A stretch of DNA of 64,000 nucleotides. Origin: Diploptera punctata. Taxonomy: Eukaryota; Arthropoda; Insecta; Blattodea; Blaberidae. The position numbers and the translations under genes were made by a program. This document shows positions 1-9,366 of this stretch, in pieces. A model generated the notes under the pieces. That model was given only the letters and a program-made list of their open reading frames with translations. It was not told where the DNA came from and ran no database searches. The stretch spans positions 602,501 through 666,500 of the forward strand of contig JASPKZ010005704.1 in NCBI GenBank assembly GCA_030220185.1. Reading direction: 5' to 3'. Each line of letters opens with the position of its first letter. Position 1 is the stretch's first letter.

Positions 1-228
1 TCCTGCTATTGCTCTCAACATCTTCATTTCTGCAGCCTCTATTTGTTTACTATCTGCCTTTGTTAATGTCCAGGGTTCACATCCATAGATAAGAGATGGA
101 ACTGCCAATACTTTGTAAAATTTTAAAATTGTGTATTTTTTGGTTTTATTCAATAAAGTGCGTTTAATTGTGCCACATAGATAATTCAATCGTATTTTAG
201 TTTGTTTATCTATATTTTTTGTCATCAT
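1..228 (-). mobile_element. LineB-like retrotransposon fragment, RT connection region
   Basis: The minus strand reads FYKVLAVPSLIYGCEPWTLT followed by an E-A-A-E-M-K helix. This is the region just after the reverse-transcriptase thumb in insect non-LTR elements. The fragment runs off the left edge and has no intact frame. It is dead coding sequence of a LINE. Confidence 0.75.
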
Positions 229-278
229 ATTTTCTTTCTGAGACAAAAAAAAAGTGTATTTTTTGTTTCTCAGTGTAT
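229..278 (+). mobile_element. Element T terminal fragment
   Basis: About 50 bases match the right end of Element T at 10029-10078: TTTCTTTCTGAGACAAAAAA, a T-rich run, then CAGTGTA. It sits exactly between two LINE remnants of opposite strand, so it is a solo end. Confidence 0.55.
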
Positions 279-425
279 TCAGTTTGACAGATAAAATAGA
301 AGAATACAGGAGAAAATGGTGGAAAAGGCTGAACTATCAACCAAGAGGAGCAAAAAGAGATGGACACCCATTAATACTTGGAGCCGGAACGAACCAAAAA
401 TGTTAATCCTTGCAAGAAGAAGAAT
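279..425 (+). mobile_element. LineB 3' end
   Basis: The plus strand reads KIEEYRRKWWKRLNYQPRGA, then a Gly/Arg stretch, a GCCGGAACGAACC segment and an AAGAAGAAGAAT tail. The same order ends other LineB/LineF copies (57000, 40430). The RT core is missing, so it is truncated and internally deleted. Confidence 0.7.
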
Positions 426-551
426 CAATACTAATAAAATTTATTGTTAAATCCGTTGAGGTAGAAAGTCATAAAATAAAATAAGTTAAAATTTGCCTTC
501 TCAGGTAAAATCCGTTGTCCTCAACCTATAAAATATGTATTCTGTATGCCT

Positions 552-587
552 GTAGGCCTTTCAGAACATCCGTTCCATCTTCAGCAG
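552..587 (-). other. Hammerhead-ribozyme-like core in FB1 left arm
   Basis: On the minus strand: CTGAAGA, one T, a stem GGAAC-GGAT-GTTCT, GAAA, the palindrome AGGCCT, then AC. Order and spacing resemble a hammerhead core with a minimal self-complementary stem III. One extra nucleotide lies between the CTGAAGA box and stem II, and stem I was not identified. Confidence 0.4.
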
Positions 588-682
588 GTCCTTCTTCGCT
601 GCAATGTCTAATATGACACGACAACACCACATTAGGACCAGCAGCATCAACCATCATATTACACATTGTAGCGAAGAAGGAA

Positions 683-718
683 CTGCTGAAGATGGAACGG
701 ATGTTCTGGAAGGCCTAC
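683..718 (+). other. Hammerhead-like core in FB1 right arm, mutated
   Basis: This is the mirror copy of the motif at 552-587. It keeps CTGAAGA, the GGAAC/GTTCT stem and AGGCCT, but the GAAA box reads GGAA. Confidence 0.35.
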
Positions 719-805
719 ATGCATAAAGAATACATATTTTACAAGTTGAGGACGACGGATCTTACCTAAGAAGGTATATTTTAACTTATTTTATTTTAAG
801 AAAAA

Positions 806-1304
806 GAAGAAAAAATATTACTAAACTGTTATTCCATCTCTTGGATTGAAATGTACGATATTTTTTACTGAAATCCCGTTTCAGTAATTGTAGGACGGTA
901 GATGGTTTCCCTTCTATGTGACCTCTACAGAGAATAACGAATGCGATGTTTAAAAATCATTCGAGAGAGCTAGTTGTGCGCGGAGCAGAAAATAAAGCAA
1001 GATACGGGTCGAGTGGGATGCATTACCAGCAAAACCACACCACATAACACAGTGTGGTGCTATTTTTCACCATTAACCTGCGCCAACGCAACCCGACGCG
1101 CCATCTAACAGATGAGATCTTAAATTGTGTCGACATTGAATGAAATTGTGAACTTGTTCTGTTTTCTACACTCTCACATGACGCTGTAAGACTTGAACGC
1201 ACAGCTTGATTTTTCATCCAATTTCATTAGAATTTAGTTCAGTAGCATAATTGACATTTTTAGCGAATTCCGAAGCAATTGAGATTGTTTTCATGACATT
1301 TTAT
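806..1304. other. No recognised feature
   Basis: Moderately AT-rich unique-looking DNA. The short open frames here (for example minus strand 1023-1217) show no family signature. Nothing supported. Confidence 0.5.
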
Positions 1305-1376
1305 TTTTCAGGGTTTTCCTCATCTGTAAGGCAAATGTCAGGACACTTTAAGGCCCAAAGAGTCCCCGAACATCAC
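1305..1376 (+). mobile_element. SineA internal fragment
   Basis: CAGGGTTTTCCTCATCTGTA, GACAAATGTCAGGA-like and TTTAAGGCCCAAA-like strings match the middle of full SineA copies such as 60668-61022. Head and tail are missing. Confidence 0.65.
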
Positions 1377-1493
1377 CGAAATGATATTCACTTCATGAAG
1401 TTAGGTTTTGGTATTAATAAGCTGATGATGTAATACTACTGGCCGATAGCGAGGAGATACTAAAGGACAATACGCACACACTATTGAGTAACA

Positions 1494-2905
1494 TCTAGGC
1501 CCTGCCATCCACCCCTTGGGATACCTCGGTCGTCATGACCATACTCCCAAGTCCTAGTTCTAGTCCTCCCTAATCTAATCTCGCGTCCACGTTCAAGGTC
1601 TCGGTCCTTTAACCAACACTCCAGGGAGAGAGTGTTGGAGTTTTGCACTTCTCGGGCAATTGATGAGCTACATAGTACATCAGGTCACTCAATCCTGATG
1701 ACCCCACAGTTGGTCCACGGGCTCCATGAGCCTAGCCGGGAGGACTGCTGTCGCAGATCCACCGACCATTCCCCTGTTCTGCCTGCAGGGACGTGTCCTG
1801 CAGCCGTTGTGAGACCGGCTAGGGCTACAAGCCCAACAGTGTGAGACTTTTAGTACATCCAGGTGCTCATCTCCTGGCGACCCCACAGTTTGTCGACGGG
1901 CCCGTAGGCCAAGCCAGGAACCAGTACAGTAGCTCCCCTCTGGACTGGTCCGAGCCGAGCCCTGGTGTGCCCCCAGGGACGCCTTCTGCAGCTGTTGTGG
2001 GCCAGCACGGAGCTCGCAAGCTCCAACAGATGAGCAACTAGTTCGACAAGGCGCTCAACTCTTGCCTACCCCACTAATGGTTCACGAGTCCCTTGGACTT
2101 AACCGGGAGGACTGTCTACCAGATCCACCGATCTTTCCCCCAGTGCACCTGCTGGGGACGTGTTTGTTTGCTGAAGTGGGTCCAGCCTGAGCATTTAGTA
2201 CGTCAGGTCGCTCAACTCCTGACGACCTCACAGATTGTCCTTGGGTCACTCGGTTCCAGAGTTGGCGCTAAGTCTCGAAGAACCAAAAAGACCGCGCTTC
2301 CTCCTTTCCCGAGCTTATTGACCTGGTGGTAATTCCCAGCATTACGCCCGGTATTGTCCCATCCAGCCCGTTCGCAAGACTAGGCCAAGTCGTGTAGCTG
2401 CTGTGAGGCAGCCCACTGAGCAATGTAGGCATCCAGGGAGCTCATTTCCCATGGTGCCCCCACAGATGGTCTCAGGTTCAATGAACCAGGAGATAGGGTA
2501 CACGACTCCCTAGTCTCCCACCGCCCCACCAACGGCGGCACAGGCCCCCTGCTGTGGGCCGGGGTCGTTCAGGCTTGACAGCAGGCCCCTATAGCCAAAT
2601 GTTTTTCCTGCTGACCCCACTCATGGTCCGCGAGTCCATCGGACTTGGAAGGGAGGACTGACTAGCAGATCCACCGACCTTTTCCCCACTACGCCACCGA
2701 GGGGACGCGTTTTGCTGCTGGAGTGGGCGCAGCACGAGCTAAATAGTACGTCAGGTCGCTCGAGTCCTGACGACCCCACAAATGGCCCGCGGGTCCGGTC
2801 CGGACCTAGCCGGGAGGAATGCAAGCAAACCACCGACCGTTCCCCTATCCGCCGCCCGGGGACGCGCCCTGTTGCTGTTGTGAGCACAGCTGGGGTCCGA
2901 CGGAC
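1494..2905. repeat. GC-rich degenerate tandem repeat block
   Basis: About seven diverged units begin near 1670, 1852, 2038, 2196, 2423, 2604 and 2744, so 140-225 bp each. Shared landmarks are AGTACGTCAGGTCGCTCAA, TGACGACCCCACA, CCGGGAGGACTG, CAGATCCACCGACC and a GGGGACGCG segment followed by a GTTGCTGTTGTG-like segment. It is strikingly GC-rich against AT-rich surroundings. It is flanked by TAACA at 1489-1493 and 2906-2910 inside LineA, where the intact element has one copy. No terminal inverted repeat and no convincing coding frame were found. Class unknown. Confidence 0.8.
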
Positions 2906-3210
2906 TAACACTAAGAAAATGGGAGTGGAAGGTCAATATCAATAAAATGTTAAATATATAGTCACACCGTACAAATACATTATATAATGGAAATGAACAG
3001 CCAATGACAAACGATGGAAATTTTGAGGTAGTGGCTGAATTCTTCAAATACCTAGGAACAATAATCACAAATAGGAATGAGATGCACAAAGAAATTAAAC
3101 ATAGGCTCAATTCAGGAAATGCGTTGCTATTATGCATTGCAGAGACTCTTGATGTCCCAACTCCTTTTAAAAAACGTTAAACTGAAAATATATAAAACTA
3201 TTATTCTACC

Positions 3211-3383
3211 GTACTGCCTTTTAACGCAGCGGGCCGGTTTAGATCCCCGGTCGGGAGAGGCTCCTGGGTGAGGTTTGTTTTCGGGGTTTTTCCTCACCTG
3301 TAAGACAAATGTCAGGAAGCTTATGGCCATCATTATCATCCTTATCATCCGTCACCGGTGTGGAAGGCAATTACTATGGATGG
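3211..3383 (+). mobile_element. SineA nested in LineA
   Basis: Internally shortened SineA: tRNA B-box-like part of the head, GGGTTTTTCCTCACCTGTAA, the CATTATCATCC run, and the ACTATGGATGG tail. It is bounded by the direct repeat ATTATTCTACC at 3200-3210 and 3384-3394. That sequence is present once in uninterrupted LineA copies, so insertion came after LineA. Confidence 0.9.
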
Positions 3384-3855
3384 ATTATTCTACCAGTTTA
3401 TATTATATGGGTGCGAAACATGGACTCTTACTTTAAAGAAGAAAAGGAGATTACGAGTATTTGAGAATAAAGTTCTTAGGTAAATTTTTGGACCAAAGAG
3501 AGATGAACAAACAGGTGAATGGAGAAGACTGCCTAACAGTGAACTACATGGTCTTTATAGGAAGCCAGATTTAATAAGAGCATTAAGTCTCGTAGACTGC
3601 GATGGGCAGGACATGTGTCACGAATGGGTAATGAGAGACGTGCATGGAAGCTTTTTGTAGAAAAATCAGAGGGAAAACGCCCAGTTGGTAGACCAAGAAT
3701 GAGGTGGGAATATAATATTAACTATGATTTGAGGGAAGTAGATTATACAGGGAATGATTGGAAAGCATTAGCTCAGGATAGGGATGTATGGAGAGCTTAT
3801 GCCAGTGCGGCCATGAACCTACCGGTTCGATAGTGCTAGTGAGTTAGTTAGTTAT

Positions 3856-3915
3856 ATTAAGATTAGGACTGACGCCTCTCCTGGCGCATCATTACCATAA
3901 TTACAACTTATAAAT
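3856..3915 (+). mobile_element. SineB crumb
   Basis: CTCTCCTGGCGCATCATTA matches the middle of SineB at 32645-32670. Too short for more. Confidence 0.45.
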
Positions 3916-3921
3916 CATCAT

Positions 3922-4075
3922 AGATAAATGGACGGAAGAAGAACAAGAGGAAGACCTGCCAAGAGATGGATAGACATTGAATGCATATCCAATACGTCTT
4001 CCTCCGAGGAGTGATGTTGTTAATAAACAGGACGAAAATCCTATAAATTATGAAGAAGAAAGAAGAAGATAAATC
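3922..4075 (+). mobile_element. LineN 3' end
   Basis: Reads MDGRRTRGRPAKRWIDIECI, the basic C-terminus typical of insect LINE ORF2. It matches the reverse of 17718-17850, including AATACGTCTTCCTCCGAGGA. It ends in a GAAGAA-rich tail. Confidence 0.7.
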
Positions 4076-4082
4076 ATAATAT

Positions 4083-4345
4083 CGGCCGCGGAGGGCCAGT
4101 GGTTATGTCCCTTACTTCTGGTACAGAGGGACGCGGGTTCAAACCCGGCCGCGGTCGATTGATTTTTAGGATGGAAAAATCCAAGGAACAAGTTCTCCGA
4201 GGACTATAACCCGTGGGTCCCGAATCTGAAGATTTTCAGGCTCGTAAAAGAAACTCAAGCCTGAATAAAAAAGGCTCTGAGTAAAATTTATCCGACCTTC
4301 ACCCATCCAAGTAATACCTTATTTGCGTACTAGATGTCTCATTGA
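4083..4345 (+). mobile_element. SineC, diverged
   Basis: Head reads GGCCGCGG...GGCCAGTGGTTATG with a B-box-like GGGTTCAAACCCGG, then the SineC body (AAGATTTTCAGGCTCGTAAAA). It is diverged past 4320 and lacks a clean 3' end. Compare full copies at 16375-16770 and 42807-43204. Confidence 0.75.
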
Positions 4346-4464
4346 AGCGATGTGCTTACCACATGTCACTCGCAAACATATTTAACTAAATTAAGCTTGG
4401 TTAGGACACTCCCACTGGGGAGTGCACATGTTAACTTACCATGAGAAACGAATGGGGCATAGTC

Positions 4465-4565
4465 AATCATATCATAGGGGCATCGTAACACCGCATTCCA
4501 GGCGCGCAACCTCATGTGGGCTAAACTACGCCAATGCCAGGAGAGAATGCCCAGAATGTGTGAAT
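4465..4565 (+). mobile_element. SineB 3' part, diverged
   Basis: ATCATATCATAGGGGCATCG to GCCAATGCCAGGAGAGAA follows the order of the SineB 3' half at 31980-32098. Confidence 0.6.
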
Positions 4566-4674
4566 GATCAATAGTGATATTTTTATAATTTTTTTTTTTT
4601 ACAGATCTCCACCGATCCTTTCTAGTAGATAACGAAAATTACTATCTTCAACATACTGTATATATATATATACT

Positions 4675-4862
4675 TATTTACTCACTGGCGCTATTGAACC
4701 CATAGGTTCATGGCTGCGCGGACATAAGCTCTCCTAACATCCCTATCCTGAGCTAATGTTCTCCAATCATTCCCTGTATAATCTACTTCCCTCAAATCGT
4801 GGTTAACGTTATTCTTCCACCTCATTCTTCGTCTACCAACTGGGCGTTTTCCCTCTGGTTTA
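4675..4862 (-). mobile_element. LineA 3' end
   Basis: The minus strand reads KPEGKRPVGRRRMRW then NVNHDLREVDYTGNDW and ends AMNLWVQ. It is a 5'-truncated LineA tail butted against a TA microsatellite. Confidence 0.8.
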
Positions 4863-4874
4863 TATATATATAGG

Positions 4875-4922
<48 letters not shown>
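4860..4922. repeat. (TA)n microsatellite
   Basis: Nearly pure TA interrupted once by AGGCC. It makes a spurious Tyr-Ile frame when read with the adjoining LINE. Confidence 0.9.
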
Positions 4923-4924
<2 letters not shown>

Positions 4925-5484
4925 AAACATAGTGATATAGCATTATTCAAAGGGAGGGGACAACTTAATATAGTATTCTCAGTATTCTGGGTAGAGTGCC
5001 TCATATTCCAGTTAGTACGTTAAAAAAATATATGGAGCGATGGTGAGGTCAGTAATGCACTATGGTAGTGAGATTTGGGGTTTTCAAAGAACGGAGATAC
5101 TAAATAAGGTATATACGCATTTTTAAAATATATTACAGGACTTAATAAGTCTGTTTCTAACTGTGGAATTTTATATGAATTTGGGTCATTTCAGGACGAC
5201 ATAAACTGCAAAAATTCGTGTACTCAAGTACTGGTTGCGGCTAATCCAAGGTGAACAAACAATGCTCAGAGCAATTTGTTACGACCACCAAATTAGGAAC
5301 GCAAATATGAAATTCTGGGCAGACGAGGTTAGGAGAGAACTCCAAAAAGATTGGGATAAGTTATGTATGGGAAAAAGGGACTGAAAAATCGCAAGAATGT
5401 GTGGAGAAAAATATCACTGTTTTTAAAAAGAGACCTAAAACAAGTTCGGGGAAATAATCTTATATAATCAATCTAGGATTAGAA

Positions 5485-5897
5485 GGGAGATCAGGGCTTG
5501 CTTTGTTCAGGTTAGGGTCATTACAAGGGAGATCAGGGCTTGCTTTGTTCAGGTTAGGGTCATTACAAGGGAGATCAGGGCTTGCTTTGTTCAGGTTAGG
5601 GTCATTACAAGGGAGATCAGGGCTTGCTTTGTTCAGGTTAGGGTCATTACAAGGGAGATCAGGGCTTGCTTTGTTCAGGTTAGGGTCATTACAAGGGAGA
5701 TCAGGGCTTGCTTTGTTCAGGTTAGGGTCATTACAAGGGAGATCAGGGCTTGCTTTGTTCAGGTTAGGGTCATTACAAGGGAGATCAGGGCTTGCTTTGT
5801 TCAGGTTAGGGTCATTACAAGGGAGATCAGGGCTTGCTTTGTTCAGGTTAGGGTCATTACAAGGGAGATCAGGGCTTGCTTTGTTCAGGTTAGGGGC
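5485..5897 (+). repeat. 42-bp minisatellite inside LineP coding frame
   Basis: Nine complete 42-bp units start at 5485, 5527, 5569 and so on to 5821, plus a partial tenth at 5863. They look virtually identical. Each encodes 14 residues (GRSGLALFRLGSLQ) in the same frame as the Cys-finger that follows. A single copy of the segment exists in the related fragment at 9083-9312 (SSIAWFRSGA), so the array grew from LINE coding DNA. Confidence 0.95.
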
Positions 5898-5931
5898 ATA
5901 GCCATTTTTAAAAATTAGCGACGATCACGAT

Positions 5932-6162
5932 ATGCGAATATGTCCAATGTGCGGGAGCTTTGAAGATGAGATACATATATTAGGAAAATGTAACGATTTG
6001 GAATATTGGAGACGTCAGTTATTACCGGAAAGATTTCTAAATTCAAATCGGGAAAGATTGGCATACTACGAGTTACTGGTGAGCCCAGAAAATTGGATAA
6101 ACTTGGGTAGATTTCTGTACAAAACGCGGAAAATAAGAACAACACTTATTCAGGAATGTTAA
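5932..6162 (+). pseudogene. LineP ORF2 C-terminal Cys/His finger
   Basis: 76 residues: MRICPMCGSFEDEIHILGKC gives a C-x2-C...H-x4-C finger of the kind at the C-terminus of several LINE ORF2 proteins, then a helical tail ending TLIQEC. It is in frame with the upstream minisatellite, separated by one TAG at 5899-5901. The first Met is internal to the original protein, so this is not an independent gene. Confidence 0.7.
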
Positions 6163-6390
6163 CAAATTGCAATACCATTAATTCTTAATAATTTTACATA
6201 ACTAAGTTAATGTATAATGTAATTATATTGTTGTTTCAAGTATATTATTACCAAACATCAACTTATTGTAACGGACTGTCAACAGCACGTACGGCTTACT
6301 GCCCGTGCGATCCATATTTGTAAATAATATTGTATGTATCTTACTTTTAGTCTAATAAAGTCCTTATGTATGTATGTATATATACTATGT

Positions 6391-6572
6391 TTTTCCAGTC
6401 CTAGTACTATCTTGATTTCGTAGATGTCAGTATGAGGCGGAACGCTGACCACGGACAACTCAAATTACGTCTATACGAAAACAAGTGTAACTAAATTAGT
6501 ATGGTTCAAATTCTTCCCTGTAGGGGGAGAGCGCCTAAATCTCTGTTAAGGGAAACATGGGCTTACAAGATA
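6391..6572 (+). mobile_element. SineC 3' half
   Basis: CAGTATGAGGCGGAACGCTG through CCCTGTAGGGGGAGAGCGCC to AACATGGGCTTACAAG, the 3' half of SineC. The tRNA head is missing. Confidence 0.8.
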
Positions 6573-6591
6573 AAAGAAAATATATACTATG

Positions 6592-6835
6592 CCCACCGCT
6601 GTGGTCTCGAGGTAGCGTGGTACCTTGTCACGCAGCGGGCCCGGGTTTGATTCTCGATCGGGACAGGCTCTTGGGCGAGGTTTTTGGGGTTTTTTTCTCA
6701 CCTGTAAGACAAATGTGAGGAAGCTTGGAGCCCAACGGACCCGAAAGTCATACGTCCATCATCATCATCATCACCATCCTTCACCGATGTGGAAAGCAAC
6801 GCGAAACTACCACACCTATAATTCCCTAGTAATGC
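6592..6835 (+). mobile_element. SineA
   Basis: Head CCACCGCTGTGGTCTCGAGG with a B-box-like GGGTTTGATTCTC, middle TCACCTGTAAGACAAATGT, an internal CATCATCAT run, then GCAACGCGAAACTACCACAC. The 3' end stops at CTAGTAATGC and meets a CTAT repeat. Confidence 0.85.
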
Positions 6836-7165
6836 TATCTATCTATCTATCTATCTTCGGGTTTTTACAGCTGCTGCCGTCTTCCCGTGCCAAACCTCCA
6901 AAGCCTACGATCTTGGACATCTTCAATGCTTAGCCCTCTTGCTTGCACTACTGTCTTCATGTTTTCCTTCCATGTTAACTTCGGTCTCCCTCTCTTCCTC
7001 CTTCTGGTCGGATGTCATTGATATAGTTGCTTTGGCCATCGCTCATCTTCCATTCTTAAAACATGTCCTAACCACTTTAATTCCTTCTCCTCAATTCTTT
7101 CAATTATGCTTTCTTCTGCTCCAATATGTTTCTAATTTCCTTATTTCTGACATCTTCTAATTTTG
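6836..7165 (-). mobile_element. LineD 3' end
   Basis: Reverse complement of 37270-37592: GGTTTTTACAGCTGCTGCCG and TTGGACATCTTCAATGCTTA mark it. Its CTATCTAT tail lies on the left (6836-6856), as expected for minus orientation. Frames are broken. Confidence 0.75.
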
Positions 7166-7927
7166 TGCCAGAAAACGTGCATATAAAAATAAATTTAAAA
7201 AAAGTAAACGGTCGAGTTTGTTAACCACTATTTAGGTGTAGGAGTTCAGCTGAAATGAAAATTTAATAATCATATGAAATAACTGATTTAACGTTATATT
7301 ATATTTATTTATTTTTATTTTCCTGGATAAAAAGATAAATTCTCCATAATATACAGGTTATATTATATTTATTTGTCAGTGTGACAAGTTGAGCTAAACA
7401 ATGTAAATTTACTCAGTTCACAGCGCAAAGATTGGTTTTTAATATTAAATATTTTTTGACGTTTTTATTGTTCTATTGAGGTATAAGTATTGGTAAAATC
7501 AATGAAAAATTGCATATTTTGCAGGTTATATTATATTTATTTATTCCCTACGGTGTATATATTGTATTTTTAAATATATTACGCCACCTGGTGGCATTCA
7601 CAAACCACCACCGCTGTGGGAACTGTGCACAGTAAAATCAATGTAACATAGGTAGGGTCAAACGTGGCAAATGATCCCTTAGTATAATTCGTTTGTTTTC
7701 TTAAGCTTAATGTCGCATCGTTTACTTACATTCGTCTTAGGAAATAACAAGTTTCTAATTAGTTCATTCAGATCACTTACACTAAAAAAAATCGTAAAAT
7801 AGTTTCGAACCCAGTGCATCTCTGAAAAGTAAGCTTAGATAACCCGCATTGGAGTTTCCGACTTTCCCAGGATTGTACTGGTCCAGCATTACTTTCCAGA
7901 CCATACGTTACTAATCAAAAGTTGTTG
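7166..7927. other. AT-rich, no gene
   Basis: Three near-identical strings of about 19 bases (GTTATATTATATTTATTT) occur near 7294, 7357 and 7525. Nothing else was recognised. Confidence 0.5.
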
Positions 7928-7997
7928 TACCGGGTGCGGCAGAAATGATTACTCTTTTTAATTTGCCTGTCATTATTGGACACGGCTTCCTAGAGAG

Positions 7998-8560
7998 TTG
8001 ATATTGGTACCAATGCGTAGTGCAGTTCCTAGCACTGCCAGTCAGTACGGAGCGTTGGTCAAACGAACACCGTGCCTTTGCAATAGAAACTTTTTCAAAT
8101 GTGGTGACAGTGTCGTATGTACACAGCGTTTGTTCCTTCAACATTGTTACATTCGTCGGAATGATCAAGTTCGGTCTCGGAAGGCGATTATGAGATGGTT
8201 CCAGCAGTTCAGAGCAATAGTATCTGCAACAATCCGTAAGCCACCTGGTATGCCACGTACGGTTCGCACCCCTTACAACATAGCAAGAGTGAGAGCTGCA
8301 TTGGCAATGTCAACTGGTCACACTGTTCGCCCCACCTTGTGATTTTTTTCTGAGGAGATTCCTAAAATTCAAAGTGTATGCTAACAAGCCAACAACTCTT
8401 GAAGACTTGAAAAACAATGTTCACACCGAAATCGAGGCCATAACAGCTGACACTCTTCGTAAGGTCATGGAGAGTGTGCGTGTTCGTGCAGAAGATTGCA
8501 TCGCCAACAATAGTGGACACCTAAAGTACAGAATTTACAAAAACGTGATATGTGTAATTA
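7998..8560 (+). pseudogene. Mariner-like transposase, core deleted
   Basis: The N-terminal DNA-binding part reads RSRKAIMRWFQQFRA then KPPGMPRTVRTP, matching the helix-turn-helix of the copy at 39111-39500 (SSIIRWAEKFLATGS). After a stop at 8340 the frame at 8374 gives TLEDLKNNVHTEIEAITADT, the usual C-terminal end of such transposases. The DDE region between them is absent. Confidence 0.7.
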
Positions 8561-8591
8561 ATGGTAGGATGTTTTCTTTCGAACAATGTAC

Positions 8592-8963
8592 ATTAATAAA
8601 GTGTAAACAGAGGCAGCAGCAAAGGTACTACACAACAGAAGGAGAAAACAAGACGAGATCTGGGGCGAATTCTACTCCACAGAGGCGATGGCAAACAACA
8701 ATTGGATGTCGGCGAACTACGAGTTGCGACACCTGGTGACCAGGATGGCGGTACACGGTTTCCACCATAGAATATGCACCAAGAAGACATATCTCGTACC
8801 AGAAGACACATGCGTATGCGAGATGTGCAAGGAAAGATGTGACCGATACCACATCACAGTGTGTAAAAACAGAAAGAAATCCATAAGTGAATATGCACGG
8901 GACAAATAAAACAAAACAATACACAATGTGTGAACATTCTCATTATTATTATTAAAGTGTAGT
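8592..8963 (+). mobile_element. LineZ C-terminal finger fragment nested in M1
   Basis: Encodes RHLVTRMAVHGFHHRICTKK then CEMCKERCDRYHITVC, a C-x2-C/H-x4-C finger like LINE ORF2 C-termini. It is flanked by ATTAATAAAGTGTAAA and ATTATTAAAGTGTAGT, a diverged duplication of about 14 bp. A relative is at 54470-54720 on the other strand. Confidence 0.65.
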
Positions 8964-9082
8964 ATTTCTCAATGCCTAAATAAAAGTTTAAAATGTGTCA
9001 TTGTTTCTGCTGCACTTTGTATTTCGACCCCTTTACAACCTCCTCGAATTTGTGCGCAAGCTTTTAAATCAGCCTGTAGGAT

Positions 9083-9312
9083 TGACGGAGAAATCAAGCA
9101 TCGCCTGGTTTAGGTCGGGGGCATTAAAGCTATGAAAACGTATGCCAGAAAAATGTAGCTACATGGAATAGGACATTAGGAAGCATCAGTTGTTGCCGAA
9201 AGATTTCACAATACAAATCGTGATTTTTGGCACGCTATGAGTTAAAGGTAAACCCAGTATATTCGCTTGACATGGATAGATTTCTGGACATTAGAAAAAA
9301 TCCCTGAATAAT
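9083..9312 (+). mobile_element. LineP fragment, degenerate
   Basis: Follows the order of 5863-6130: SSIAWFRSGA, then KHQLLPKDF against the RRQLLPERF of LineP. Many stops. Useful as the un-amplified version of the 42-bp unit. Confidence 0.6.
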
Positions 9313-9366
9313 AAATATATAGAAGAAAGTAATCATGTTGACTGGCTTACTGCATAAGTTTCAATT

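Larger units (their letters stand above)
451..805. mobile_element. Foldback element FB1 (PLE-related?)
   Basis: Two inverted arms, 476-606 and 663-794, are about 131 bp and roughly 90 percent identical by eye, with a 56-nt spacer. The left flank carries ATCCGTTGAGG. FB2 and FB3 share that motif, the GTTGAGGACGACGG motif and a hammerhead-like core. The element abuts the AAGAAGAA tail of a LineB copy, as FB3 does. It encodes no protein. Confidence 0.7.
1410..3850 (+). mobile_element. LineA copy 1, twice interrupted
   Basis: LINE remnant. The part after the RT catalytic site is at 1410-1493, resumes at 2906-3210 and continues at 3395-3850. It aligns in order with the longer copy at 14706-15735. 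It ends with the LineA signature (NYDLREVDYTGND, then a C-terminal AMNL) and GTTAGTTAGTT-like tail repeats. A 1412-bp GC-rich block (5-bp duplication TAACA) and a SineA (11-bp duplication) interrupt it. Stops and frameshifts make it non-functional. Confidence 0.85.
4960..6385 (+). mobile_element. LineP retrotransposon, 3' half
   Basis: LINE ORF2 C-terminal half with an RT-distal segment (SVMHYGSEIWGF-like, about 5050-5085), an L-I-Q-G-E-Q-T-M-L segment near 5250, a basic region, a minisatellite, a Cys/His finger and a 3' UTR. The UTR has AATAAAG at 6354 and a TATG repeat tail. Related pieces lie at 9083-9312 and 50700-50786. Stops and frame changes are present, so it is dead. Confidence 0.75.
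7928..9021 (+). mobile_element. Tc1/mariner-like remnant M1
   Basis: Imperfect terminal inverted repeats begin TACCGGGTGCGGCAGAAA (left) and end TTTCTGCTGCACTTTGTA (right). TA dinucleotides lie at both edges, as for this superfamily. Inside are the start and the end of a transposase but not the catalytic core, plus a nested LINE fragment at 8592-8963. Non-autonomous and dead. Confidence 0.75.

Noticed and set aside
2621..3137. Overlapping frames of 77-128 codons in the GC-rich block
   Set aside because: High GC lowers stop frequency; both strands give similar frames, they differ between repeat units, and none shows a motif.
5503..5901. 132-residue repeat protein
   Set aside because: It is the translation of a 42-bp minisatellite within a dead LINE; no start of its own (the first codon is TTG) and a stop before the LINE finger.
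6625..6933. 102-codon frame with a His run
   Set aside because: Chance frame through SineA (the CATCAT repeat gives His) into an antisense LineD.
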